43,627 nucleotides of DNA, taken from positions 1 through 43,627 of the forward strand of contig CALVHG010000018.1 of NCBI GenBank assembly GCA_944327285.1, written 5' to 3'. Origin of the DNA: an uncultured Desulfovibrio sp. Lineage in GTDB: Bacteria; Desulfobacterota; Desulfovibrionia; Desulfovibrionales; Desulfovibrionaceae. A model generated the notes under the pieces. It saw nothing but the letters and a program-made list of their open reading frames with translations. It did no database searches and was not told the origin of the DNA. The translations under genes and the position numbers were made by a program. Below, piece after piece: positions 33,336 through 40,319 of this stretch (positions are counted from its first letter, which is position 1; each line of letters starts with the position of its first letter).

Positions 33336-33845
33336 TTACTTGCGGTTCAGCCGCTCCAGCTCCGTGCAGCCTTCCTTGAAGCCGCGCCCGCACGCCTTAT
33401 CATACCATTCTCTGGCGGCGGCAAGGTCCTTTTTTACACCTTCGCCATGTTCATACATAGCGCCGATGCTCACTTGTGCGCTGGGGTTGCCCCGATCCGC
33501 GGCTTTTTCCCACCACTGGCGGGCTTTGACAAAGTCCTGCGGCACGCCTTCTCCGTTGTAATACATGCGTCCGAGCATGTACTGCGCCTTCATATCTCCC
33601 TGTTCAGCGGCTTTTCGATACCAGCGGCAGGCCTTGGCGTTGTCCTGCTCCATACCGATGCCCTGGCTGTACAGAACGCCGAGTTTATATTGTGCCGTGA
33701 TATCTCCCTGTTCCGCAGCTTTTTTTATGGGCTCAACAGCCTGTTTCAGCTCTTCGGCGTCATCATCCTTGGCGGTATCGCAGAGGGAAGGCGTACCGTG
33801 GAAAAGCGCCGCTGTGAGGAACAGAAAAAGGAAAAGATGTTTCAT
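33336..33845 (-). CDS. Secreted Sel1-repeat protein, three repeats
   Basis: The 169-residue protein has a signal peptide (MKHLFLFLFLTAALFHGTPS) nearly identical to that of its downstream paralogue. Three Sel1 repeats follow (AAEQGDITAQYKLGVLYSQG, AAEQGDMKAQYMLGRMYYNG, AADRGNPSAQVSIGAMYEHG), then a conserved end (CGRGFKEGCTELERLNRK). It looks like the 32406 gene with two internal repeats removed, or the reverse. The start at 33845 is chosen because it begins the signal peptide; a longer reading frame upstream runs only through a TAGAGC element and is not real coding sequence. Confidence 0.88.
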   Translation of the reverse strand: MKHLFLFLFLTAALFHGTPSLCDTAKDDDAEELKQAVEPIKKAAEQGDITAQYKLGVLYSQGIGMEQDNAKACRWYRKAAEQGDMKAQYMLGRMYYNGEGVPQDFVKARQWWEKAADRGNPSAQVSIGAMYEHGEGVKKDLAAAREWYDKACGRGFKEGCTELERLNRK

Positions 33846-33865
33846 GGTGCTTTCCTGTTGATGGA

Positions 33866-34013
33866 TAGAGTGTTTCAACTTTGAAAAAGGTGAAACGCGA
33901 GGCGGCGGCACAGCGCCGCCCGGCCCAAAGTGAGCGGAAAAACCGCGTTTTTTCCGCGAAACGACAGGCCGTATGGTTTGAAACGCGCAGCGTTTCAAAC
34001 TGAAAAAGCTCTA
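33866..34013 (-). repeat. TAGAGC element, complete 148-bp copy
   Basis: All four hairpins are perfect or nearly so, and both ends are intact (TAGAGTG and GCTCTA). It lies 20 bp before the start of the three-repeat Sel1 gene. It is one of the best-preserved copies in the window. Confidence 0.92.
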
Positions 34014-34169
34014 GTGCAGAAATGTCGTGAACGCGGTCTGTTTGTTGCGAGAACGGGAGCGGTAGAAGCTCTGCCCAGGGATGTATTTCTGAGGCGGTGC
34101 GGCAGGGCGTCGGCGCGCTGTCGCACCGCAGGCGCGCGAAGCAAGGGGGCACGAATCGCGCGGCCTCTT

Positions 34170-34208
34170 TTACTGACCGTTCACCCGATCCTGAGCCGTG
34201 CAGGCCTC
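34170..34208 (-). pseudogene. Remnant of a fifth Sel1-repeat gene (C-terminal codons)
   Basis: Read on the minus strand, it encodes EACTAQDRVNGQ and a TAA stop, which matches the end of the neighbouring paralogues (EACKALERVNGQ stop). Nothing upstream of it continues the repeat. The spacer just after it (34040-34075) also matches the spacer at 35125-35160. It is the deleted end of one tandem unit. Confidence 0.75.
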
Positions 34209-34242
34209 TCGGCTTTACTCATTCTTTGGCCTTAACTGAAAT

Positions 34243-34998
34243 TTATAATTTTTCCAGAATTATGACTTGACGTGTCTGTCCGTTCACTCGATCCAGAGCC
34301 GCGCAGGCCTCATTGAAGCCGCGCTTGCAGGCCTTGTCGTACCATTTTCTGGCAGTGGCAATATCCTTTTTCACGCCCTCGCCGCCTTCATACATAAGGC
34401 CGAGGATCATTTGCGCATGGGTGTCGTTTTGTGCCGCGGCCATTTCAAACCACTTGCGGGCTTTGGCATAGTCCTGTTTGGCGTCCTTGCCGCTGTAGTA
34501 CAGTAAACCAAGATTGTACTGAGCGTTTTTGATACCCTTGTTTGCCGCCTTTTCCCACAGCTTGCGGGCCTTATCGACATCCTTCGTTACGCCTTGGCCG
34601 TGGAAGTACAGCAGGCCGAGGCTGTAGTTGGCCATAGGATCTCCCTGGGCGGCGGCTTTTTCAAACCATTTGCGGGCCTCGACATAGTCCCGCGGTCCGA
34701 CTTCGCCGTTGCTGAGCATGATGCCGAGAACGTTCTGCGCTTTCACGTGTCCCTGTTCCGCGGCTTTCTTGAACCATTCAAAGGCTTTGGCCTTGTCCTT
34801 CGGCACGCCGACGCCCTTGCCGTAAATGACGCCGATCCGGTATTGCGCCGTGGCGTCTCCTTCTTTCGCGGCTTTTTCTATGCGGTCGATGCCTTTTTGT
34901 ATCTGGGCTTCGGAGAGTCGATCGGGGGAAGCGCAGAAGGAATCCGTGCAGAAGCACAGCGGAGCCATGAGGCACAGAAGAATCAAAACAACTTTCAT
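34243..34998 (-). CDS. Secreted Sel1-repeat protein, five repeats, extended C-terminus
   Basis: The 251-residue protein has a signal peptide (MKVVLILLCLMAPLCFCTDS) and five Sel1 repeats (for example AAKEGDATAQYRIGVIYGKG and AANKGIKNAQYNLGLLYYSG). It ends in CKRGFNEACAALDRVNGQ and then TRQVIILEKL. The paralogue at 35350 stops right after VNGQ, so the stop codon here was lost and 10 new residues were added. The two genes are nearly identical over most of their length, which shows recent duplication. ATG at 34998 has AAGGAG six bases upstream. It is probably periplasmic or secreted. Confidence 0.88.
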   Translation of the reverse strand: MKVVLILLCLMAPLCFCTDSFCASPDRLSEAQIQKGIDRIEKAAKEGDATAQYRIGVIYGKGVGVPKDKAKAFEWFKKAAEQGHVKAQNVLGIMLSNGEVGPRDYVEARKWFEKAAAQGDPMANYSLGLLYFHGQGVTKDVDKARKLWEKAANKGIKNAQYNLGLLYYSGKDAKQDYAKARKWFEMAAAQNDTHAQMILGLMYEGGEGVKKDIATARKWYDKACKRGFNEACAALDRVNGQTRQVIILEKL

Positions 34999-35018
34999 GG
35001 CGACTCCTTTTTTATTCA

Positions 35019-35084
35019 TGAGAGCATGTTGCCTTTGAAAAAGGCCGTTTGAGACGCACAGCGTTTCAAACTGAAAATACTCCA
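35019..35084 (-). repeat. TAGAGC element with internal deletion
   Basis: It has one end with the GCCTT/AAGGC hairpin, joined directly to the GTTTGAGAC/GTTTCAAAC part of the opposite end. The two middle hairpins are gone. It lies in the leader region of the extended Sel1 gene. Confidence 0.6.
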
Positions 35085-35238
35085 GAGGTTAACTCGCCCC
35101 GGTACCGAGATGCAGGCATGCCTTCTGTCCGTTGCGAGAACGGGTGCTGTAGAGCTTTTCACCCTTAAAAAAGCGTCCGGCGACGTGCGCGAAATAAGGG
35201 GACGGGGAGCGCGCATCGCCGGCAGCTGTTCTGTGCTT

Positions 35239-35352
35239 TAGAGCGTTTCAACTTTGAAAAAGGTGAAACGCGAGGCGGCGGCGCAGCGCCGCCTGGCCCG
35301 AAGCGAGCGGAAAAACCGTACTTTTCCGCTCGGTTCGGAAGAAAATGCTCTA
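35239..35352 (-). repeat. TAGAGC element with internal deletion, supplying a stop codon
   Basis: At 114 bp, it lacks the GTTTGAAAC hairpin but keeps both ends (TAGAGC and GCTCTA), the TTTCAACTTT outer hairpin, the GGCGGC hairpin and a changed AAAAA/TTTT hairpin. Its CTA end (35350-35352) is the TAG stop of the Sel1 gene. Removing it with one TA gives TAA. Confidence 0.85.
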
Positions 35353-36075
35353 CTGGCCGTTCACTCGTTCCAGAGCCTTGCAGGCCTCCTTGAAGCCGCG
35401 CTTGCACGCCTTGTCGTACCATTCTCTGGCGACGGCAAGGTCCTTTTTCACGCCCTCGCCGCCTTCATACATAAGGCCGAGGACCATTTGCGCATGGGTG
35501 TCGTTTTGTGCCGCGGCCATTTCAAACCACTTGCGGGCTTTGGCATAGTCCTGTTTGGCTTCCTTGCCGTTGTAGTACAGTAAACCAAGATTGAACTGAG
35601 CGTTTTTGACACCCTTGTTTGCCGCCTTTTCCCACAGCTCGCGGGCCTTATCGACATCCTTCGTTACGCCGCGGCCGTGGAAGTACAGCAGGCCGAGGCT
35701 GTAGCTGGCCTCAGGGTCTCCCTGGGCGGCGGCTTTTTCAAACCATTTGCGGGCCTCGACATAGTCCCGCGGTCCGACTTCGCCCTTGTTGAGCATGATG
35801 CCGAGAGTGTACTGCGCCTTTGCATGCCCCTGTTCCGCGGCTTTCCGGAACCATTCAAAGGCTTTGGCCTTGTCCTGCGGCACGTGGAAGCCCTTGCCGT
35901 AAATGACGCCGATCCGGTATTGCGCCGTGGCGTCTCCTTCTTTCGCGTTTTTTTCTATAATGCCGATGCCCTTTTGAATCTGGGCTTCGGAGAGATTATC
36001 GATGGAAGCGCAGAAGGAATCCGTGCCGGAGAGCAGCGGCGTCATGAGACACAGAAGAATCAGAATAACTTTCAT
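35350..36075 (-). CDS. Secreted Sel1-repeat protein, five repeats
   Basis: The 241-residue protein has a signal peptide (MKVILILLCLMTPLLSGTDS) and five Sel1 repeats almost identical to those of the 34243 gene; differences are mainly in the first two repeats and the leader (AAEQGHAKAQYTLGIMLNKG). The end is CKRGFKEACKALERVNGQ followed by a TAG stop that belongs to a TAGAGC element. AGAGGGT precedes the ATG. It is the first gene of the Sel1 group on the minus strand. The AraC regulator gene lies upstream, in the same direction, across a 217-bp gap with another repeat. Confidence 0.88.
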   Translation of the reverse strand: MKVILILLCLMTPLLSGTDSFCASIDNLSEAQIQKGIGIIEKNAKEGDATAQYRIGVIYGKGFHVPQDKAKAFEWFRKAAEQGHAKAQYTLGIMLNKGEVGPRDYVEARKWFEKAAAQGDPEASYSLGLLYFHGRGVTKDVDKARELWEKAANKGVKNAQFNLGLLYYNGKEAKQDYAKARKWFEMAAAQNDTHAQMVLGLMYEGGEGVKKDLAVAREWYDKACKRGFKEACKALERVNGQ

Positions 36076-36165
36076 GGTGACCCTCTTTTTTTAAGTAAAG
36101 GTGCATGCGGACGGGAGCGTCCCCTTTGCTCCCGGCAATGTCGCATGATGTCCCTGAAAACGCTT

Positions 36166-36300
36166 CAGACCGTTTTGCCTTTGAAGAAGGCAAAACGCGA
36201 GGCGGCGGACAGCGCCGTCCGGCCCGAAATGAGCGGAAAAACCGCGTTTTTCCACGAAACGACAGGCCGTATGCTTTGAAATGCAAAGCGTTTCAAACTG
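36166..36300 (-). repeat. TAGAGC element, right end lost, containing the araC stop codon
   Basis: It starts CAGACC in place of TAGAGC. The outer hairpin is a perfect CGTTTTGCCTT/AAGGCAAAACG, a doubly compensated version of TTTCACC/GGTGAAA. The last conserved stretch (TTTCAAACTG) contains the TGA stop of the AraC gene, and the element stops there. Confidence 0.8.
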
Positions 36301-37222
36301 TGTTTTGCAGCCCCGATGCCGCCCGACGACGATTTGTGTCCCGGAGCGGCGGCTCGCCGAAGATGCGTTTATATTCCCTGTTGAACTGGGTGATGCTTTC
36401 ATAACCGACGGTAAAGGCCGCATCGGAAACGCGCTCGTTTTCAAACAGCATGAGGCGACGGGCCTCATGCAGGCGCAGCTGTTTCTGATATTGCAGCGGG
36501 CTGAGACCCGTCAGCAGCTTGAAGCGGCGATGCAGGTTGGCTGTGGACATATTGACGCGCTGCGCCAGAGATTCAATCCGCAGCGGCATCCTGTAATTGG
36601 CGCGAATCCAGTTGACGGCCTGCACAATCTGATTGTTCCGTGTGCCGGGCGTATTCAGGCGGCGAAGAATGTCTCCGTGCGGGCTGACGAGCAGCAGGTA
36701 ATGCAGCTCCCGCAGCATCAGAGGCGCCCGGATGGCTATTTGTTCCGGTTTTTCGAGAAGGTCCAGCATGCGCAGAAAGACTTCCAGTATTTCCGGATCG
36801 GTATCGGCAATGGAGACTCCCGCGATATGTTCTTCCGGCGCGTCTTCAACCGGCGATTGCATCTCTTCCACCAGCGAGGAGATCAGAGCGCGATCCAGAT
36901 AGATATATAGGAACAGGAAAGGATGTTCGCGCGAGGGATTTTCCACGTGGGAGGTTATGGGAACGTCTATCCCGGAAACAATGCTTTGTCCTTCTGTGTA
37001 GACATATTCCCGCCCGCCGATGACGGAATGCTTGGTCCCCTGTACGACAAGCCCCGCGAGCGGCCTTTCAAAGCAGCTTTCAGAGGCTGCGGCATCGTCC
37101 CGGCGCGCAAGGAGAAAGTCTCTTATGGCCGTTTCCTGAATGCACGGCTTATCCAGGCTGCGGATCAGTCTGTGCCGTATTTCTTCATGCAGTTGTGTCG
37201 TTTTCCGCAATGGTGTCACCAT
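36293..37222 (-). CDS. AraC family transcriptional regulator
   Basis: The 309-residue protein has an N-terminal AraC_N-type cupin (about residues 45-190: ERPLAGLVVQGTKHSVIGGR, then YTEGQSIVSGIDVPITSHVE) as found in YqhC-like regulators. Two helix-turn-helix motifs follow at the C-terminus (about 215-300: IESLAQRVNMSTANLHRRFK and VSDAAFTVGYESITQFNREY). YqhC-type proteins control aldehyde reductase and redox genes; the flavodoxin at 31.5 kb would fit as a target, though the Sel1 genes lie between. The last residues (SGLQNTV) run into the edge of a TAGAGC element, and the stop is in it. The C-terminal tail may therefore be altered by insertion. Confidence 0.92.
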   Translation of the reverse strand: MVTPLRKTTQLHEEIRHRLIRSLDKPCIQETAIRDFLLARRDDAAASESCFERPLAGLVVQGTKHSVIGGREYVYTEGQSIVSGIDVPITSHVENPSREHPFLFLYIYLDRALISSLVEEMQSPVEDAPEEHIAGVSIADTDPEILEVFLRMLDLLEKPEQIAIRAPLMLRELHYLLLVSPHGDILRRLNTPGTRNNQIVQAVNWIRANYRMPLRIESLAQRVNMSTANLHRRFKLLTGLSPLQYQKQLRLHEARRLMLFENERVSDAAFTVGYESITQFNREYKRIFGEPPLRDTNRRRAASGLQNTV

Positions 37223-37238
37223 GCCATGCCCTTAGGGT

Positions 37239-37382
37239 TAGAGCATTTTGCCTTTGAAAAAGACAAAACGCGCGGCGGCCCGGCGTCCCCGGCCCGAAGC
37301 GAGTGGAAAAACCGCGTTTTTTTCCGCGAAACAGCAGCCCGTATGGTTTGAAACGCAGCGCATTCCAAGCTGAAATGCTCCC
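37239..37382 (-). repeat. TAGAGC element, complete but diverged
   Basis: It begins TAGAGC 16 bp upstream of the AraC start and ends AATGCTCC. The GGCGGC hairpin is replaced by GGCGGCCCGGCGTCC, and the GTTTGAAACGC hairpin carries mismatches. It occupies the AraC promoter or leader region. Confidence 0.8.
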
Positions 37383-37704
37383 AGGGCCTATTAACACAAA
37401 TTTTACAAATAATTTCAATAGATAAAATAAATAAGCTGTATAGACGCCACTTGTCTTTGGTGGCGGGGTCGCCTCGTATTCCTGACTTTTCCCACGATAA
37501 AAGCGCGCTGGGGAAGGGATGGGGGGCTTGGGGGGAAGAATTTCCAGAACGCCTTTCCTTTGGAAAGGCTGGGCCCTCTCGCGCCAGCAGCGACCGGATG
37601 GCGGCCGCAGGCCGTGCCCGTTGCGACGAAGGAATGGGCATCGACAGCAGAGATGAGGGGTTTCCCTTCCCCCAAACAACGTACGAATAGTGTTAACAGG
37701 CCCT
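37383..37704 (+). repeat. 322-bp element with 15-bp inverted termini and G-rich body
   Basis: AGGGCCTATTAACAC (37383-37397) is matched in inverse by GTGTTAACAGGCCCT (37690-37704), 14 of 15 positions. The inside holds an AT-rich part (to 37445), then AAAGCGCGCTGGGG with long G-runs (37509-37536), a GCCTTTCC/GGAAAGGC hairpin, and the GCGGCCGCAGGCCG core shared with 18260-18395. It has no open frame. It is directly joined to the TAGAGC element before it and ends 10 bp after the MFS gene on the other side. Confidence 0.75.
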
Positions 37705-37713
37705 AAAGGATTG

Positions 37714-38940
37714 TTACGCGGCGCTGTTTTCCTCGGCTTGCGAGGCCCGGCGCAGATCGGGGAAGCGCCGCAGCGAGAAAATATACAGTGCCAGACCGAT
37801 GCAGGGGAGCAGCGCCAGAGCAAGAAAGGCCATTTCGTAGCTGAAAAGATGCGCGATAAATCCTGCATAGGTATGACTCATGGCGGCGCCGATACCGTGG
37901 ACAACCATGACGAAGCCGAGACCGAGATTGATATGCCCGGAACCGCGCAGCAGACGGGCCACAAGGCCCGGCATGGCTACGCCGAGCGTGCCGTTGCCGA
38001 TGCCGTCCAGAATCTGCACAGGAAGAATAACCCATTCGCTGGCGTATAGTCCGGCAATCAGCCCGCGCACGGGCAGCGCGCAAAGCGCAAGCAGGAAGAG
38101 GACGCCGTAGCCCCTGCGCACGGCCAGACGCGAGGCCAGCAGCGCCGCGCCGATCATAGTTGCCTGAGCCACAATGACGGTGGCGGCCGTATATAAGGCC
38201 GGATTGCTGCCGAAACGGGTTACGGCGGACTGTCCAAGCAGGGGCAGCATGGCCGCGTTGCCGAAGTGGAACAGACCTACGGTCAGAGCGACAGCCCAGA
38301 GAGAACGGGGAGGAAAGCCCTTGCGGCTTGCCAGGGGCGGCCGCGAGGTGTCGGCGTCCAGACCGCGCGCCACCTGATGATCAATCTGTTTGCCGTTGAT
38401 GCCCAGCACAGCCGCGAAGCTGAGGGCGGCCATGACGGCCATGACCCAGAACACGCCCACGATGCCGCAGTAGAAGCCCACCAGACCGCCGAGAGCGGCG
38501 GACGTGGCATTTCCGGCATGGTTCCAGGCCTCGTTGACGCCGAGACGGGCGGGCAAACCGGCCTGCCCCACCAATCCCAGCGTGACGCCTGAGATAAGCG
38601 GACCGACGGCGGCTCCGGCAATGGCCTGCACGCAGCGGGATACGCCGACGGCCAGAGGGGCGGTAGAGAGGAAGAACGCGCCGCAGGCAAGAGTAATGAG
38701 AACAGCGGCGCAGGCAATCAGACAGCGTTTGGCGCGGGTGTGGTCCGTCAGGGCTCCCAGAGGGGCGGCGCACAGCAGGGCTACGGCGTCGCCAAGGCTC
38801 ATGATGATGCCGATTTCGTCAGCTGCCCAGCCTTGCTGCTGGAAATAGACGCCCAGAAAGGGCCCCAGGCCATCGCGCACATCCGCCAGACCAAAGCAGA
38901 GCAGGGAAAGAAACGCAAGCGAACGTGTTTTGTTTTCCAT
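37714..38940 (-). CDS. Major facilitator superfamily transporter
   Basis: The 408-residue protein has about 12 hydrophobic helices. The loop between helices 2 and 3 reads GALTDHTRAKR, the MFS motif A, and helix 4 has VSRCVQAIAGAAVGPLISGV. The long middle loop (INGKQIDHQVARGLDADTSR) separates the two halves. Such short MFS proteins near DHA-like exporters export small molecules or sugars, but the substrate is unknown. The ATG at 38940 starts just before the first helix (RSLAFLSLLCFGLADVRDGL). No good ribosome binding site is visible. It follows the HD-GYP gene on the same strand with 320 bp between, filled by repeats. Confidence 0.88.
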   Translation of the reverse strand: MENKTRSLAFLSLLCFGLADVRDGLGPFLGVYFQQQGWAADEIGIIMSLGDAVALLCAAPLGALTDHTRAKRCLIACAAVLITLACGAFFLSTAPLAVGVSRCVQAIAGAAVGPLISGVTLGLVGQAGLPARLGVNEAWNHAGNATSAALGGLVGFYCGIVGVFWVMAVMAALSFAAVLGINGKQIDHQVARGLDADTSRPPLASRKGFPPRSLWAVALTVGLFHFGNAAMLPLLGQSAVTRFGSNPALYTAATVIVAQATMIGAALLASRLAVRRGYGVLFLLALCALPVRGLIAGLYASEWVILPVQILDGIGNGTLGVAMPGLVARLLRGSGHINLGLGFVMVVHGIGAAMSHTYAGFIAHLFSYEMAFLALALLPCIGLALYIFSLRRFPDLRRASQAEENSAA

Positions 38941-39016
38941 GAGAGAGGCGTGCACTGTTTTTACAAAATAGGGAAATAGAGCGACGCCACGCGCCGTGGC
39001 ATCTTTGCCTTGTTCA

Positions 39017-39165
39017 TAGAGCATTTTTCAGTTTGAAACGCGTTGCGTTTCAAACTATACGGCCTGTCGTTTCGCGGAAAAAACGCGGTTTTTCCGCTCA
39101 CTTTTGGCCGGGCGGCGCTGTGCCGCCGCCTCGCGTTTCACCTTTTTCAAAGTTGAAACGCTCTA
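39017..39165 (+). repeat. TAGAGC element, complete 149-bp copy
   Basis: Both ends are intact (TAGAGC, GCTCTA). The first stem is GTTTGAAACGC/GCGTTTCAAAC. It lies 77 bp before the MFS start and joins directly to the G-rich hairpin at 39166. Confidence 0.92.
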
Positions 39166-39226
39166 AAAAGCGCCGGGGGAAGGGGAGCCTCTCGCACATG
39201 CAGGGAGAGTCCCCTTCCCCCGGCGC
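39166..39226. terminator. Long G-rich hairpin with 17-bp perfect stem
   Basis: Bases 39170-39186 (GCGCCGGGGGAAGGGGA) are exactly complementary to 39210-39226. The 23-nt loop holds a smaller CTCTC/GAGAG pairing. Its edge AAAAGCGCCGGGGGAAGG is that of the G-rich element family. It stands 35 bp after the minus-strand HD-GYP gene and may end that operon. Confidence 0.7.
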
Positions 39227-39261
39227 AGGGAAAGGATGGAAAGACCTGGCTATGCCGCGGT

Positions 39262-40305
39262 TCAGGCATTCTGAAGAGAGGCATTCCCCTGTTCGAGGCT
39301 TGCGTCCATGTCCAGGAATTCGCCAAAGGTTCTGGCGGCAACGGCGCCGTTGAGCAGCCGGGTGAATTCGCTGTCATAGCGGGGGTCGGCGGCCAGTTCC
39401 TTGGCGGCGACTTCGGGAGTCTTTCCGGCGGCATAGGGACGATCGCAGATCATCGCGGAAAAACTGTCCGCAACGGCTGTGATGCGCGCCACGCGGGAGA
39501 TGTTTCTGTCCTTGATGTGCTGCGGATAGCCGCTGCCGTCCATACGTTCGTGATGCTCGAAACAGGCGCGGATCATTTCTTCCGTGGCGCCGTCGAGTTT
39601 CTGGATCAGTTTTGCGCCGGCCAGCGCGTGCAGCTCCATCTTTTCGCGCTCTTCGGTCTTGAGGGGCCCTTGCTTATTGAGGATGAAGGGCGGAATTTTG
39701 CCCATGCCCACGTCGTGCACAAGCAGCGCCACCGCCATGCTGTCAAAGTCCTTGCGGCGGATTTCCTGCGTGCTCTGCAGCCAGAGCCAGAGGCCGATGC
39801 AGAAGGTATTGAGAGCGTGCCGCGCGGGTTCGTTTTTGCGGAACAGGCGACGGCAGAAGCTGTTGATGCGGTGCTTGTCTTCGGTGATATACTGCGTGAC
39901 GACAAGCGCGTCGTTGTACAGCGGCTCAAAGAAGGGACGGACCGGCTGATCGTAGAAGTTGGCATAGCGCATGACCAGCGCACGAATGCAGATATCCGCG
40001 ATTTCAGCTTCCTTGAGGTTCTGATCCTGGAGGACGAGATCCAGCTGTTTGACGATATGCCGCGAATAGATCGGGTGATCCGAACGCGAAACGAACAGAC
40101 AGCCTTCGTCGCAGAGATTGAAGATTTCCTCGATTTTCTCGTTGCTCAGGCGTTCTCCCTTGCGGCTTATGGGCGCAAGCACGGCGATATCTTCACGAAA
40201 GGCGAAGAGATCGACAGGATGCCTGTACTTGGGGAAACTTTCGAGGATTTCGCGGCTGATCTGATAATACTCTTCGTTGATATTCTGAGGAACTGCGCGG
40301 GTCAT
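39262..40305 (-). CDS. HD-GYP domain phosphodiesterase-like protein
   Basis: The 347-residue cytoplasmic protein has an N-terminal helical region of unknown kind (about 1-140, with FVSRSDHPIYSRHIVKQLDL). The HD-GYP domain follows: LLVHDVGMGKIPP (HD motif), ELHALAGAKLI, and the HHERMDGSGYP motif, then ARITAVADSFSAM. The metal-binding residues are present, so it could hydrolyse cyclic di-GMP. The usual HxxRxxD spacing in the N-terminal region cannot be checked fully by eye. It is preceded at 15 bp by the pyruvate kinase stop on the same strand, so it is co-transcribed with pyk. No strong ribosome binding site is seen. Confidence 0.9.
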   Translation of the reverse strand: MTRAVPQNINEEYYQISREILESFPKYRHPVDLFAFREDIAVLAPISRKGERLSNEKIEEIFNLCDEGCLFVSRSDHPIYSRHIVKQLDLVLQDQNLKEAEIADICIRALVMRYANFYDQPVRPFFEPLYNDALVVTQYITEDKHRINSFCRRLFRKNEPARHALNTFCIGLWLWLQSTQEIRRKDFDSMAVALLVHDVGMGKIPPFILNKQGPLKTEEREKMELHALAGAKLIQKLDGATEEMIRACFEHHERMDGSGYPQHIKDRNISRVARITAVADSFSAMICDRPYAAGKTPEVAAKELAADPRYDSEFTRLLNGAVAARTFGEFLDMDASLEQGNASLQNA

Positions 40306-40319
40306 GGATGTATCCAGGG

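Noticed and set aside
33846..33998. N-terminal extension of a Sel1 gene with a VVSRKKRGFSAHFGPGG-type peptide
   Set aside because: The same peptide appears wherever a TAGAGC element is translated (for example near 15770, 22220, 39040). It is repeat DNA, not protein, and the signal peptide starts downstream.
30461..39165. CRISPR array from repeated palindromic units
   Set aside because: Repeats are about 145 bp, dispersed between genes in both orientations, without regular spacers or cas genes.
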